The notes below the pieces were generated by a model. It saw only the letters and a program-made list of their open reading frames with translations, was not told where the DNA came from and did not search any database. A stretch of DNA of 64,000 nucleotides, from NCBI GenBank assembly GCA_018296165.2, contig JACKQL020000002.1, positions 1-64,000 of the forward strand. Direction: 5' to 3'. Position 1 is the stretch's first letter, and every line of letters begins with the position of its first letter. This DNA comes from Termitomyces sp. T153 (Eukaryota > Basidiomycota > Agaricomycetes > Agaricales > Lyophyllaceae). Positions 22,710 to 34,612 of the stretch are shown here, in pieces. The position numbers were made by a program, and so were the translations under genes.

Positions 22710-23915
22710 CTAATCATAAGCCGAATTCAGAAACTTCAGCAAATCCTCACGATTCGCGTCCCTCTCATGGTCGCCTTTATCCTTCTTAACCTTCAACTTG
22801 ATCTGCAACTGCCCCGTCAGTACTTCCTGTATCGTGCTGAGAAACACAAAACATACCTTCTTTCCGGTGAGCACGCTCCTCCTCTCCTCCTTCTCCTTCC
22901 TTTCCTTCTCCTTACGCCTCTTACGAGGCTCACGAGAATCCGACCGATCCCTTCTCTTATCTCTCTCCTTCCCCTTGTCTTTCTCCCTCTCCCTCTCCTT
23001 ATCCTTGTCCCGACGCTCCGACCGACTGGAATGAGAGTACTTGCGGTCCCTGCTCCTACTCCTACTCCGGGAGTGTCTGTGTCGTTTAGCACGTTGACGA
23101 ATATCTTCAGTAGTTTCATCTGATGAAGATGAGCGGGACAAGGCCGACGACGAGGACCGGGAGCGCTTTGCAGTCGAACGTCCGCGTTGGGGAGAACGTG
23201 AACGCGAACGCGAACGAGAGCGCGCACGGTGCTGTGTGTGCGTGTGTCAATGTGTATTTTGGCCCAGCAAATTTACGTCTTCGAAGGTCAGAGTCGGATT
23301 TTAGGATGAAAAAGGAGACGTACATGGTCATGCCCGCGATCACGACTGCGGCTTAGGCTACGCCTGTGTTTGGCGTCGCTACGGCGCCGACGCTCATAGT
23401 CCTTGGAAATTTGTTAACGTTTAGCGGATTGAAGGAAGATGAGGATGCACACGTACTCTATGATGGCTGTCCTCGTCACCAGAGCGATGTCGACGTTCCT
23501 TGTGGGAGTGCCTGTCACTTTTTTCGTGTTCTAGCTCCTCTCGAGGGGTATAAAGGGTCTCCTCAGAACCAAAAACATGCTGTTCATTCTTGCTATTTCT
23601 TTGGTTCGACTGGTGACGATCATCGTGGTAATGAACTTTGTATCGATCGGGCGACCTCGACCTTCCTAGATGCCCAAATCGGCGGAAGTATCACAGAAGA
23701 GGTGAAGATCCCATGCATGCACACATTATCCATGGTATTCAAGATGTGAGTATGCGCAGGGTGAGAATAAATTGAACGAAGAAACGGAGTGTGAGCATGG
23801 ATGAAGCATGACTCAGGAATTTTGTATGCCTCTCACCACGAGCATGGTGGTCTCTATTGGACCTTGAACTAGGATGATAGTGCCTTTCTGGGGAGTTATA
23901 GCGGTCCCTTGCCAT
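22710..23915 (-). CDS. RS-domain (Arg/Ser-rich) protein, probable pre-mRNA processing factor
   Basis: Five exons: 23915-23837, 23665-23457, 23401-23324, 23231-22857, 22802-22710, with introns of 171, 55, 92 and 54 bases (all GT-AG). The total is 277 residues. The N-terminus is basic (MARDRYNSPERHYHP). It is followed by blocks of RS dipeptides (SRSRSRSRSRSP), long charged Arg/Glu/Lys runs, and a conserved-looking C-terminus IKLKVKKDKGDHERDANRED ending in LLKFLNSAYD. No RNA-recognition motif is visible. The composition suggests a nuclear speckle or splicing-associated protein, which is inference. Removing the last intron joins GKK to IKLKV, which restores the C-terminal block and supports the model. 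Confidence 0.75.
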
Positions 23916-24355
23916 TGCCAACAGCCGACGGTAGTGGTACTGGTAAGAGTTGGAGACGGCCAGTGATGGCGTGACAGCCCTGCTGACAGCTGCTGACAGA
24001 TCATTTGTTTCGACGACAAAGCGCATCAAAAAAGGGCACACGACCACTATTGAGTAGTACTCAATTGCAAGTATATGAAATTGAATGTCATTGTTACTTG
24101 ATAGGGATGTGTATGCAATCATAATGTATAGTCCATGTCGGGAACACTCGGAGAAAATGCGAAGAGTATGCTGATACAATTTATGGATGATTGTGATGTA
24201 TATGTGCAAGTGAAGGATCCTATGTGTGTATACAAAAAAGACCGATGCATGAAGTCGTAAAAGAGAGATAGTCGTGGCCCTGATAGCGCAAAGCGTTCTA
24301 GATCGTATTACTGTCGAACTCATGAGTTGATGTCGACGATGTGAAACCCGGAGAC
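23916..24355. other. Spacer, no gene seen
   Basis: A long minus-strand open frame crosses it but includes the first RS-protein exon and has no motif of its own. A GTGAGT immediately follows the phosphatase stop region. Confidence 0.4.
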
Positions 24356-25042
24356 TCACCAAGTGTTATTGGCATTTTTGGGGTGGTAATTGAGAACATA
24401 CTCGAATTGAGGACCAGTCTCGGGGCTGTGCGGATAACGCTTGCATTTCTCCACTGTCCGCCACTCCCGGGCAATTATTTTCAGCGCTTCCTCTCCATTC
24501 TCGGCATGGCCACTATCGACCAACCAGCAGCCAATGACCATTCCTGTACGCCCAATACCTCCTCTGCAGTGGACTGCGCTGACGCGACCGCGAGCTTCGT
24601 TGTCACGCAGTACGTCTAGCACATCATACATGAGTTCGAGCGACCCTGGCAAGCATCGGTCACGAATAGGGAAGCGGTGGTACTCGATGGTGTCGGTATC
24701 GATCCCAAGCAGTGCCGCACGAACACAGAGGATGTTCGCATACGATATGAGCTCGCCTGCTTCAGTGAGATCAATGAAGGTGCGCACGCCTGCTCGTAAG
24801 AGTGCGTCTAGCTTTGGTTTGTTTGGGTTTTTGGGTGTCCATGGATATTCGCAGGCAAGCAACTGTGCAGTGGCCCAATAAGAATTAGGAATAGGGCGTG
24901 GACGATGTGCTGTTATTGGGCGCTGAGAGTGTGCGTTGATTCGTCGTTGTATCATGAGGGGTAACATGTCTTTTGAAGGAGACGAGGACGAAGTCGCCGA
25001 AGTGCTTGAAATCAGAGTTTGGGAAGGTCTGGAAACCTCCAT
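24356..25042 (-). CDS. Protein tyrosine / dual-specificity phosphatase
   Basis: A single uninterrupted frame of 228 residues. The signature HCRGGIGRTG (C-x5-R-T) sits at about residues 157-166, with the catalytic Cys and Arg in place. A general-acid-type Asp lies upstream in the FPIRDRCLP loop. The N-terminal about 55 residues are Ser/Pro-rich and probably flexible. The family hydrolyses phosphotyrosine or phosphoserine/threonine by a cysteinyl-phosphate intermediate. The compact size fits an atypical DSP. At the 3' end TTGGTGAGT could also be a splice donor, so the protein may continue, although the TGA stop is natural. Confidence 0.88.
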   Translation of the reverse strand: MEVSRPSQTLISSTSATSSSSPSKDMLPLMIQRRINAHSQRPITAHRPRPIPNSYWATAQLLACEYPWTPKNPNKPKLDALLRAGVRTFIDLTEAGELISYANILCVRAALLGIDTDTIEYHRFPIRDRCLPGSLELMYDVLDVLRDNEARGRVSAVHCRGGIGRTGMVIGCWLVDSGHAENGEEALKIIAREWRTVEKCKRYPHSPETGPQFEYVLNYHPKNANNTW

Positions 25043-26189
25043 GAGAAGTCGATTATTGACAGTGAGTGTGCAATTGTTGAAGGAACGTCAATTGAAAGAA
25101 TGGTCACTTTTATAACTAAGAGATCAATGGTCGGTATGATCGGGGCTGGACAAAAGGATCAGGGTGGCTGTGGCACTCATGGTTACGGAATGTGAAACTG
25201 GCCTTTTTCGCATGCCCATCGCAAGGCAACCTTCTTTGAGACAGACTCAATATCGATGTCTCATGGAGCTTCTACACACATCAGCTGAGCATTAAAATCC
25301 AATTGACTTTTTTCTTTAATCCATTCGGTGGAGCTCAAGTCCGTCAGGCGCTTGGGCCGGCACCACCCGATCACATATTTATTTCAATTTTACGACTGGA
25401 ACGCTCCAGACTCCATGTACTAGGTTGGCCTACAAGAGTAGCCCACTTATCGATCTAGCCGAACGAGCGTAGGGAACCTCTTGTAGTGCACGTGCGTTGA
25501 AGGACAACGTTTCCAAGTGGAACAGGAAGCAAAGCTCGTGTGAGCTTCCCTATTTTAAGTTGAATCCTTCGTAGTTTCCTCGTTAGGTTACGTTTCCAAT
25601 CCTCGAGCCTTCAAATGATAGTATGTACCTATGCATCGACTGCTGAAATTGGGCTCCATTGCAATGGTTCGCAAGTCCCTTGGTACGAAGACCCTAAGAA
25701 CGGCCCAATAAATTGCGCATTCAAGATCCGTGGAATTTTGCCGAATCGGCTTCACCTCCGCTAGTTAGCTTTTGCCATTCGTGCGTGGTTTTCGCTGTTC
25801 TTCTCGTTCAACATATTTATCACAAATCAATACAATCAAGATATATATCACTTGGTACCACTCTGCACCATCGGTTCTTGTTTGACTTGAGCCGCTACAT
25901 TGATTATGCATCGTTTGTCGACGATCTCTCTTCAGAGACCACATCCTACGCTAACTCTCGAACGGATAAAAGATTACTACCAGTGTCTCGTATTCTTGGA
26001 AACTCATCAGCGCATGGGCACCTCGTGTGGCTCCGTTTATAATAAGAACTTCGAACATCCAGGATCGATCCTGCAGACATACGTCCGTAACATAGGGCGA
26101 TCAGCTCCTCCCAATCTCAGGCTCTTTATTTCATATCCTGATATCCCGAGCCGACTAGAGTATGTCTTACGCCTCTGATATCGAGATTG
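25043..26189. other. Intergenic, no gene recognised
   Basis: Contains the divergent promoter region of the phosphatase and short frames near 25713-26178. These are followed by an alpha-glucosidase remnant and may be part of the same decayed locus, but no family motif is visible. Confidence 0.45.
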
Positions 26190-27580
26190 ATCTTTTGAGG
26201 GAGTATGGTGGAAAATTTTAACTCGAACGGCGATGACAGCGGCATTCATGCGAAGCTCGACTATCTGAAAGATCTCGGCGCAAATGTTCTATGGTCTCCT
26301 TCTGTCTGTCGTCGCCCTTTGCAGGTATATTGGTACTTTGTGAGTATATACTGGAATTACCTTCCGCGTTATACTGAATGCATCGATTCTTATCATGATG
26401 CCTATCCCAGATAAGTATGGAATGTTTCTGGAAATCCAATCCATGAGTGTTAGCTTGCAACAGGATGCTGGAACATTTGCTATGTCAATAATTATCCCTT
26501 GAAGAAGGATTGACAAACCAATTGGACCAAGGGTTTGTGAGTTCCTCAAGGAGATGATGTAGAAGGTCTTATCAGGTCAGTTTTGTGTACGTACCATTCA
26601 TATTCGAACATACACTTTTTAGATCAGGGCACGACTTGACCACCAACGGCGAAATGTCATTCATCCTTTATACCTCTTGTTCACTCAGACCCAGTAGCGA
26701 GTACAGATCTTCCGATATGAGTCGATGACCCTTGATATAGGCAAGTACAAGACCTTCAGCCATAGAGACTGGAAGCTCTCCAGATTTCGCGAAACGTTGC
26801 AGACTATTGAACGTATCAGAAGCTTTGGGAACGCGTAATGCATTTGTTGTGAAAATTTGTTGGTTACATCGAGAACCATGATGATGGCCGATCTGTCTCT
26901 GGACTCGGTAATCACCCAGAAGCATGGCGCCCTCTTTTCCAAATCGCTGGTGAAGCTGCAGATCTCTCTCGCTCGAAGGCATACGTATGTCAAGGCAGGG
27001 GCTTGGTCTAAAAATTAACCGAGGGTGTTCGGTGTTGAAGAATACAAAGACGCGGTCAATCAGGACGATTGTTGTAACATTATACCCTCCTACAGAAGTT
27101 TTGTCTGGAACCTGACATGTCCAATGTGCTAGAATGAGTTCCGATGCAATGGCAGGGCTCCTAATCAGGTTCCCATGCAAGCATGTTTTCACATCAACGT
27201 TCGAGATTTTGCCTAGTCATTATTTTTTAGTGCGGCGCTACATTCCATGCCAGAGTCACCGCCGGAAATCCTTGGATGCCAGTCAACAATGATAACACGA
27301 CGTACCGTGTAAGCCGTCAAGTACTCATCTGGAAAAAATCAAACAAACTTCGTCAATTCTACGACGTCGGTACGGTGCTGCTTGCAAGTTTGGTATCACG
27401 AACCCCCTCACGGATTTATTTCACGTCCCATTGTGCGCGATCTATGGATATTTTGATGATTTCCCCCCCCCTGATCATGAACAAGTGCTGATTTATAGAC
27501 GAATTCTGGGCAATACTAGTACTTCTGCTCAATTTCCAGGTGCTCGGTTCTAGTGGTAGTAGGAGTTGGAAGACCGCTGA
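26190..27580 (+). pseudogene. Decayed GH13 alpha-glucosidase (maltase type)
   Basis: Fragments in all three plus frames follow the order of a maltase/alpha-glucosidase. KLDYLKDLGANVLW lies near 26260, GPRVCEFLKEMM near 26535, and TTNGEMSF near 26650. The block GKYKTFSHRDWKLSRFRE lies near 26745. YIENHDDGRSVSGLGNHPEA (about 26865) equals the conserved ENHD site with the catalytic-site His/Asp. RVTAGNPWMPVNND is near 27265 and DHEQVLIYRRILG near 27475. Many stops and frameshifts separate them, so no protein can be made. The enzyme would hydrolyse terminal alpha-1,4-glucosidic bonds of maltose. A 174-residue minus-strand frame here is only a shadow of it. Confidence 0.88.
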
Positions 27581-27715
27581 GGATAATCTTGAAAATTTCT
27601 CCAATTTATCGCGGGACGAGGGCTCATCTTCGCTGGCAGAGCGGGGAGTTCAACTCACCGATGGCCCCAATAAGGTAAAGATTTATATATTGTCAAAACA
27701 ATGCAATAACGTATA

Positions 27716-27801
27716 GGCGCTATAGTGTAGTGGTTATCACTCGGGATTTTGATGTTATATATAAATTTCCCGAAACCCAGGTTCGAACCCTGGTAGTGCC
27801 T
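27716..27801 (+). tRNA. tRNA-Gln(TTG) with about 14-base intron
   Basis: The acceptor GGCGCTA pairs with TAGTGCC, the T arm is CCAGG-TTCGAAC-CCTGG, and the D arm is GTG...CAC. The anticodon stem CGGGA/TCCCG closes around TTTTGA when an AT-rich intron of about 14 bases after A37 is removed. The body around TATAGTGTAGTGGTTATCAC is characteristic of eukaryotic tRNA-Gln. The mature length is about 72. Confidence 0.9.
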
Positions 27802-29624
27802 CTCATAAGGCTCTTAAAGCTTACTTTTTGATGTATATGGAGGGCAAGACATTAGAATACGTGAATACAATCATCCATTCTGTGTTACACATGACACTTT
27901 TCCTGCACGTCCGCTGCTCTGGCCTCAAGTCATTTTCTCCAAAGCCACTTGAGAAAGTGATGAAAGCTTTTTGATTTTCCTTCAAGTGGAAATTTGAGCC
28001 ATCGTGTACCTTAGGTAAAAGGCACCCGCCGCACGTCACAGTGATTGATAAAACATTGCCAAAAAAAGACGAGCTGCGAGGCCATGTGGGCTACAGTCAA
28101 CGATCTGCGGTGAGGTGCGATAAACTCGCGCTAAATTGGAATATATCTGACTTTACGCGATGTAAGCAGCAAGTCCAATAGCCGTGAAAGTCAATTCCGC
28201 CTTTGAGGTCTTTGCCCGATATACTCACGTGCTTGCAGTTACGCAGCTAAAGCTGATAAGATTTAGAGAATAGCTTTCAAATGTTTTACAGTCACGGCTT
28301 GTCCTGAGCTGGACCCTCTTCCGCCATCACTGTTGGCGAACCGCCGTTGCGGTCACTTAAAACGCATCACATATCCCTTAGGCAATTAGTATCCCCGCAG
28401 CATCTTCACTTCCGAGTACAGTGATATTTCCAGGACAAAACTGGTATAGGGCGACCGTCAACAACCAATCAACAACTCCCTCGATTGTGAGGCCTTTCTT
28501 ACTATAACTTCTACCTCGATTACATACAGTAAATCTCAGAGATATCGTCAAAAAACCGCGAACATAAACAGATGATCTTGTCGAGTGTCCCCGGCTGTTG
28601 ATATTTTGGGCTCTTCACACCTCAGATGAAAACTGAGTCGTTCTTCCCGCCCGGAAAATATTCGAGGTATTGTACGTACCTTGGACACTCTGCCTCACGT
28701 CAATCACCGGATAACGACATTTGACCATTCATTCGTTCACAACCTTAAGCCCTTAGCCACGCCATTTCCGCTACCGATCCCTCAGGCTGTTCCTGAAATT
28801 TGTCATATTTTTGATAAGACATCTGTCCGACGACTACGTGTTGTGTAGCCGTCACCACTATCCTAGCTTTCAAAAGCCCAGGGCAAAATTCTATGATGGT
28901 ATGATGGTGAGTAATCTCATCCATATTTGAAAAATTTCAGATAAAGCACAAGTGGTATTTATGCATAGTGTATGAAAATATGAAGGTCAAGTATAGAGAA
29001 TTGGTGAATTTTCGAGGATTGATATTGCGGGTCATACATACTTCGGCCTCGTCCTCAGTCTGTCATCATGTATGGACCCACACATCCATATGACTATCAG
29101 ATTTCCACGGGTTGTAAACTTACGTGCCAAATTCACAGGAGGAGATATGTCTATCTTTGACACAACAATGGAATAAATCAATTGCTGGTCTCAATCGTTT
29201 TCCATCAATAGGCACACATGCACCTACCATGAGGCCACAAAAGCCGCCTCGTGTCGCACCGATGCAGTATTATCGGGCCTGAACTTCCTCTTGTGGCATT
29301 CTCTCTTGTATTCTATACACAACATGAGAAATGTGTAATTTTTCCGCCTACGCTCCTTCCCATAGACTCGTTTGTGTATTATGGGTCACTGAAGGACACA
29401 AAGGTACTTGATGCAAAGGTGATCATTTTCAGTCCTCCCGATTATTGATCATTTTCAGTCCTCCCGATTATTGCGACTTCAGCAGATCCCTAAGACTTGC
29501 ATATATATAGCGGTTGTCGATTCTTGGTCCTCGGATATTTCGCCGTGACTTTTCAGGTACGTCTAATACTAATGATTATGTTTCTTTCTTATCTAACCAC
29601 CATCCGTAGCTGACAGACGCCGCA
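27802..29624. other. Intergenic, no gene seen
   Basis: Short frames only. A 26-base direct tandem duplication lies at 29421-29472 just upstream of the F-box gene. The 5' leader of that gene may contain an intron (GTACGT near 29558 to GTAG near 29609). Confidence 0.5.
29421..29472 (+). repeat. Perfect 26-base tandem duplication
   Basis: Bases 29421-29446 are repeated exactly at 29447-29472 (unit begins GATCATTTTCAGTCCTCCCG). Confidence 0.95.
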
Positions 29625-31169
29625 ATGACGACCGTGGAGATTGTTAAAAGACTTGGTAGCGAAGACCTCCGTCCCACGACCAAGAGTATCCTATCGCTGT
29701 TTGCCAAAAACTTCAGCTACTTACCCACTCAAACTTCCCCTGTATCTCGTCTCCCCAACGAATTGCTCTCTTCAATTTTTTTATATGCGATACGATCTAC
29801 AGATGATCGTTTCGAGACGGTCACGACACCCATAATTGCGTCCCAGGTCTCAACTCGTTGGAGAGATATTGCCATCTCTACAGCCAAACTCTGGAACACC
29901 ATCATCCTCACGTATCCTACTTCCAAACAGCAGTTGTCCCGTGCGGTAACATGGTTGAAACGATCCAAATTAGCACCTCTCGACATTTTCCTTGACTTTC
30001 GCGACCCATCGTGGGATTGGGATTCGGCAGAATCTTCCCACAAATTTCGTTGGCAGGACATGGAGACAATCATTCGGCTGTTGATGGTACATGCCTGTCG
30101 ATGGAAACATTTTGAACTTTTTACTGATACCTGGGCGCCCATATTTACGTTCCTTTGCTACACTCGACACATCAAGTCAGTTCCTCTTCTTGTGTCACTT
30201 TCACTTCATCGCTGCAATGCTTTCTTTGCTTCTAAGGAGGCTACCTTTGCTCCGGTGGAGATGAGAATGCCAATACAATTATTTGGTGGCCGCGTTCTTG
30301 AACGATTGCGCCAAGTAACCTTGACAGGAGTTCATATCGATTGGTCGACGCCATTGCTGTGCAATCTTACCAGGCTCGAATTCCGCTATTTAGCAAGCGA
30401 TGTTGTACCATCGATCGTTGAATTCACAAGCATGCTAAGAGAGTGCCGAGATCTTCGTCATCTGACAATTCTTGGGCGAGGTCCACGGATCGATGACAAT
30501 CCAGTCTCAAGTCCATCCTCTCTATTGGCTGTAAGTTCGGCATCAGGATGTTTCTCTGCTAATGTGTATGCGGCAATTGAGTTGCCACACGTCACAGACT
30601 TCGTATTCGGTTTCGTCGATAGCGACTATGCTTTGAAGCTTCTTGCCAAGTTCTCATTCCCTGCCCTAAGGAAACTCACCCTCGAGGGTCTTGTCGGTCT
30701 GGATCCCCTGTCACAATATGATCTCGACGCTGCACCACTTTTAGACTGGCTTTTATCGCACAATTCTCTATCCAAATCAACACGTACTCACGGGTTTCCA
30801 TTATCCCGCATTCACTCCTTAAAATTCATCGCAATTAATGCCGATACATCTATCATTTCACAATTCTTTAATGACCTCCATGAACTGGACTTTTTGGGCC
30901 TATACAAGACCAGAATTGACACGCTTCAAGCTTTAAAAGTGCCAATGACCAATTTATCTACGAATATCCCTCCATGTGTCACCCTCACCAGGCTTGAATG
31001 TCATGATATAGATTTTCAAGTTCTCGTGGACTGTGTACTTGCTCGAGGACCACTCTCGCGCCTCAATTATGTACATCTTCAACCAGACGCAATTAGCGCT
31101 AACAACAGAGAAAGGCTTTTGGCTGCTGGCGTCCGTATCTTGTACGATTCCAAAATTCCAGACCATTAA
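29625..31169 (+). CDS. F-box protein
   Basis: A single exon of 514 residues. The F-box-like block lies at about residues 41-95 (SRLPNELLSSIFLYA, later VSTRWRDIAISTAKLW), the classic pattern of mushroom F-box proteins. The remainder is an irregular leucine-rich-like array (for example LRHLTILG, FPALRKLTLEGL, LTRLECHDI). Such proteins link substrates to SCF ubiquitin ligases through Skp1. The start is the first ATG after a pyrimidine-rich TAG acceptor-like site (about 29607-29609). It is intact. Confidence 0.85.
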   Translation: MTTVEIVKRLGSEDLRPTTKSILSLFAKNFSYLPTQTSPVSRLPNELLSSIFLYAIRSTDDRFETVTTPIIASQVSTRWRDIAISTAKLWNTIILTYPTSKQQLSRAVTWLKRSKLAPLDIFLDFRDPSWDWDSAESSHKFRWQDMETIIRLLMVHACRWKHFELFTDTWAPIFTFLCYTRHIKSVPLLVSLSLHRCNAFFASKEATFAPVEMRMPIQLFGGRVLERLRQVTLTGVHIDWSTPLLCNLTRLEFRYLASDVVPSIVEFTSMLRECRDLRHLTILGRGPRIDDNPVSSPSSLLAVSSASGCFSANVYAAIELPHVTDFVFGFVDSDYALKLLAKFSFPALRKLTLEGLVGLDPLSQYDLDAAPLLDWLLSHNSLSKSTRTHGFPLSRIHSLKFIAINADTSIISQFFNDLHELDFLGLYKTRIDTLQALKVPMTNLSTNIPPCVTLTRLECHDIDFQVLVDCVLARGPLSRLNYVHLQPDAISANNRERLLAAGVRILYDSKIPDH

Positions 31170-32863
31170 AATACTCATCGACTAATGACTTTTGCATTCG
31201 CGGCGTCTATGAACGTTGCGTCTATCATTGGAATCCCAAGGTCGCTATTTCATTGTAATTCATGTTTCACCCTACTCTTCACCCTCGATGTATCCGTAGT
31301 TGTATCCATAGCCTTTATATGTTGGACTATACTACGTGCCAAGTTATTAACCATTTTCGGCATATCCCGGGAAGAAATCAGAAGCCCGTCAGAGCCCAGC
31401 GCGCGCTCCTTAAGCAAAGTTCAACTTTTCGCAGTGTGGTCGAGGGTCTTCCATGTCATTTTTAAAGTAAGTACTTTCAAGTTCGCTGACGTGCCTTACC
31501 TGTGTGAGTACCTCCCACTCAAGTTCCCTCTATCCATCGTGGCGTGCAATGGGAATGCAATACTTTGGTCACGTCCCAGGTACAAATCCTATCTAAAGAA
31601 AACTGCGGATATCCCACTGTAGCTTCTCATCTAGACCTCTCGCCTGATCTCATTTGCATCCAATAGAGCCATCATTACTGATGCGAAGTTCTGCAGGATC
31701 GAACAGGACACGTGTCAACGCTCGGTGCCATATATGTACAACTTCGAAATGGTCGATGTGCTACAATACAGGCTAAAAATGGCACCTATTCATATATGTG
31801 TCACTTGCACCGTCAGTTTGACTATCTAGGTGACAGGATGAGATTGATATTGGTACAAACGTCTGCGCGATATATCTTCGCCTGAACTACCTACCTTCCT
31901 TACTTGCTCTGTGTATCAGATGATTCTCTTCACCAACACAGTCTGACGTTCTAGGTAATATATCACTTTGGATTTATCCAAACAAGGTCTGACACGAATC
32001 GAGTGTGCATAAAAAACTTCGGTAAGCATAAGGGATCTCTTGCAAGTGGACTTGTATTGACTTTCGTCCCTGCGGCAAGCATCTAATACAGACTCAGTCA
32101 ATCAACGACGTAGAATGTATCAGGATCCGTTGCAAGTCTACTGTCTTTGTCAACGTCAAATATTGAACCTCAGCATGGTCCGTTCCAGTTCGGTATATGT
32201 TATTCCCACATTTTCAGCACATTCCTTGGACATTCTTCGTATCCGAGCTGTTCACACATCTGGTCAAAGAATGTTATGCGGATGTCGACGATATGTTGGG
32301 ATCATGGTGACCGGTGCGTTTCGCGATGAACATCAACGAAACTTAGTAGAGTCTATTTATCAGCGCTCATACGAAGACTTGTTTCAACGCAGGCCTTTTA
32401 TGGAGCATATCAGAGACAAGCCATGCTGATCCTTTGTCAAAACCGAAAATAGTTGACATACAGTCTCTAGGTGTAAATGATAAGATGAAGTGATCATCAA
32501 ACGGCAGGACTCAGCGTTATCGAAGCCTTCTCTAATTCTGACTTCCGATGAAGTAAGTAGCCGTGCGATGGGGCTCTCGGTCTTCGAATCTTCCCAGCCT
32601 AGTCCTTATAAGCACAGGATGTCGCTTATTAGGGATCGCTTCTCGCTCCAAATGGCACTTTGTGCACCAGTCAGATGAACGCCCATTCTTAAGTCAGCTG
32701 TCATACATGGCATGGCCTTCTCAACTGTCATTCCCCCTAAGTTTCAGCCCACTACACCCATTCAAGGTAGTACCAAGTCGCTATAAGAATACATGCCTAC
32801 CTGACTGGACAGTCCACTCAACTCTGTCTTCTACCGGACAAGTTGTCACACTACCTTCTTCTC
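31170..32863. other. Intergenic, short frames only
   Basis: Plus-strand frames at 31185-31622 (145 codons) and 32115-32429 (104 codons) show no recognised motif and no splice partner. They are left uncalled. Confidence 0.4.
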
Positions 32864-34353
32864 ATGCCGAGCAACGCAGATGTCCTCGTAGAGGTCGGGC
32901 AGGATTTCAACTTGAAGGTTGCTCGTGTTGTTGCAGGCGCAGTATGTTATGGTGACGTATCAATTTGGTTTACAGGTTCAGCGAATACAACGCTAATGCT
33001 GCTTGGAAGGAATTTACTTGATTCTGATCAGTTTTCTTGTCGGAATCTTCTAGTGTGTCGTGTTTCTAATATATTCGGGTTCTCGATCTAACAATCTTCC
33101 AGCCAGAATGGGATAAGATCTCGAATTTCAAACATGTTCCTGCTGGTCGTGACAATCCTTATGTTTTTCGGTGGAACCATTTTCTTGTCCATCGATGCTT
33201 CGGACCTCGTCAGACGCATCCAAGTCATCATGATCAACAACCCGGATCAATCTCTCCAAGTAAAACTCGATCGGGTGAATGACCAGCTGAAGAAATTGAC
33301 TTGGACAGGAGAAATGTTATTCATATTTATGGTAAAATACGCGGAACCCCGTAGAACCGGAGCTGAGACCATGATTCACAGCTGATCCTCGGCGATTCAG
33401 TAGTTGTGTGGAGAACGTGGACTATTTATGAAAGACAGAGAAAATGGCTTCTTATTCCTATCGGAACTTGGTTAGGTTCACTTGGTCAGTTTCAAGTGTC
33501 TTTGTTGGCAATATATCTTATTTTTAACCATAGCTGCTGGCCTCTATGAGCTGGGGTGTGATGTGCAGACTCATTGGGCAATCAATGATTTTGGACCAAC
33601 CGCCGCTTCCGTAGGTGCAGCGAAGTGTGCTCATGCGGATCTTTCAAGTTATACCCTTTCGTACGTGACGAACATATTTTGCACTCTGCTTATCGCATAT
33701 AAGGCATGGTGCGGCATATTATTTGAATTATCTTCACGATCCAGCTGACAAAATCCACTCGTGCAGGCTTCATCGAAAGTTGATGTCAATGTATCTTGGA
33801 AATGCACGCCGAAAGACTGCGGTAGAAAAGATCCTTACGCTTTTGTTGGAATCCGGTTTTGTCTACATTGTAATTTATGTATGTGATCTATCGTTCTCTG
33901 TCTTTCCTACGCGCAGACTCATTTGAGGTCATAGACGTTACAAGCAGTGCCGATATACAAGGCACCTTTGTCTGCAGCAGGTCTCTTCGCCTTCAATGTT
34001 GTAAACGCAATCATTCAACAGGCAATGGTGAGTCCGAGTCCGAACCCTACCTAAATCATCCTCGTGTCACAGCAGCACAACAGGGAATGTATCCAACTGT
34101 CATCATTATTCTTGTGAGGATGCACAAATCGCTGTGGGACGCACGCGAAATGTCCCAGGGTCTTGTTTCTACAGCGAAGTTTCGCGCTGGCGCATCGTCT
34201 GCAGAACGCAGTGATGAGGTTACCGCGGCAGCTTCCTCTTCAAACTACTCAACTCATGGGCATCAGAGTGATGTGATTGCTATGGTTGACCTCAACCATC
34301 CGGACGACCACAATTCAGAACACAAGGACTCGAAAATTGGAAACGCTGTCTGA
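32864..34353 (+). CDS. Seven-TM-like membrane protein, mushroom orphan family
   Basis: Eight exons: 32864-32951, 33010-33052, 33103-33331, 33382-33484, 33534-33708, 33767-33878, 33935-34027, 34084-34353. All phases agree, giving 370 residues. About seven hydrophobic segments are visible, including CYGIYLILISFLVGIF, MFLLVVTILMFF, ILGDSVVVWRTWTIY, the TNIFCTLLIAYKAW region, LLLESGFVYIVIYV and MYPTVIIILV. The tail after segment seven is hydrophilic and Ser-rich. The motifs around GDSVVVWRTW and MYPTVIIILV match a large uncharacterised family of Agaricomycete polytopic proteins that resemble GPCRs in topology. Ligand and function are unknown. Intron 1 uses an AAG acceptor. Confidence 0.82.
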
Positions 34354-34612
34354 AATTTCAGTGGCCTCATATGTTTTTACCCGATCGATTCCTATACGCT
34401 GGTTGGATTTTCCCCTGTGACGGAGTGACGTTGTAGGGAGTTTCTTGAAAAGTAGTTGATGTTATCTTTTCATTATTCATTATTCAGTTGTACAAACTTA
34501 TTCAATACGCGATAGATCAGGGAGATTAGAATATTAACGAAGATATCTGTGAGACATAAGATGGATAATTATACCGTTTTTATTCTGAATTAGCCGTGGA
34601 CGGCGAGGTAAA

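Noticed and set aside
24240..24360. Possible extra exon of the phosphatase after a GTGAGT donor
   Set aside because: No downstream exon with phosphatase-like or otherwise coherent sequence was found. The stop codon is kept.
26668..27192. 174-codon minus-strand frame
   Set aside because: The plus strand of the same bases carries clear alpha-glucosidase blocks (ENHD site), so this is a shadow frame.
32115..32429. 104-codon plus-strand frame
   Set aside because: No recognised motif and no splice partner. Length is within chance for the region.
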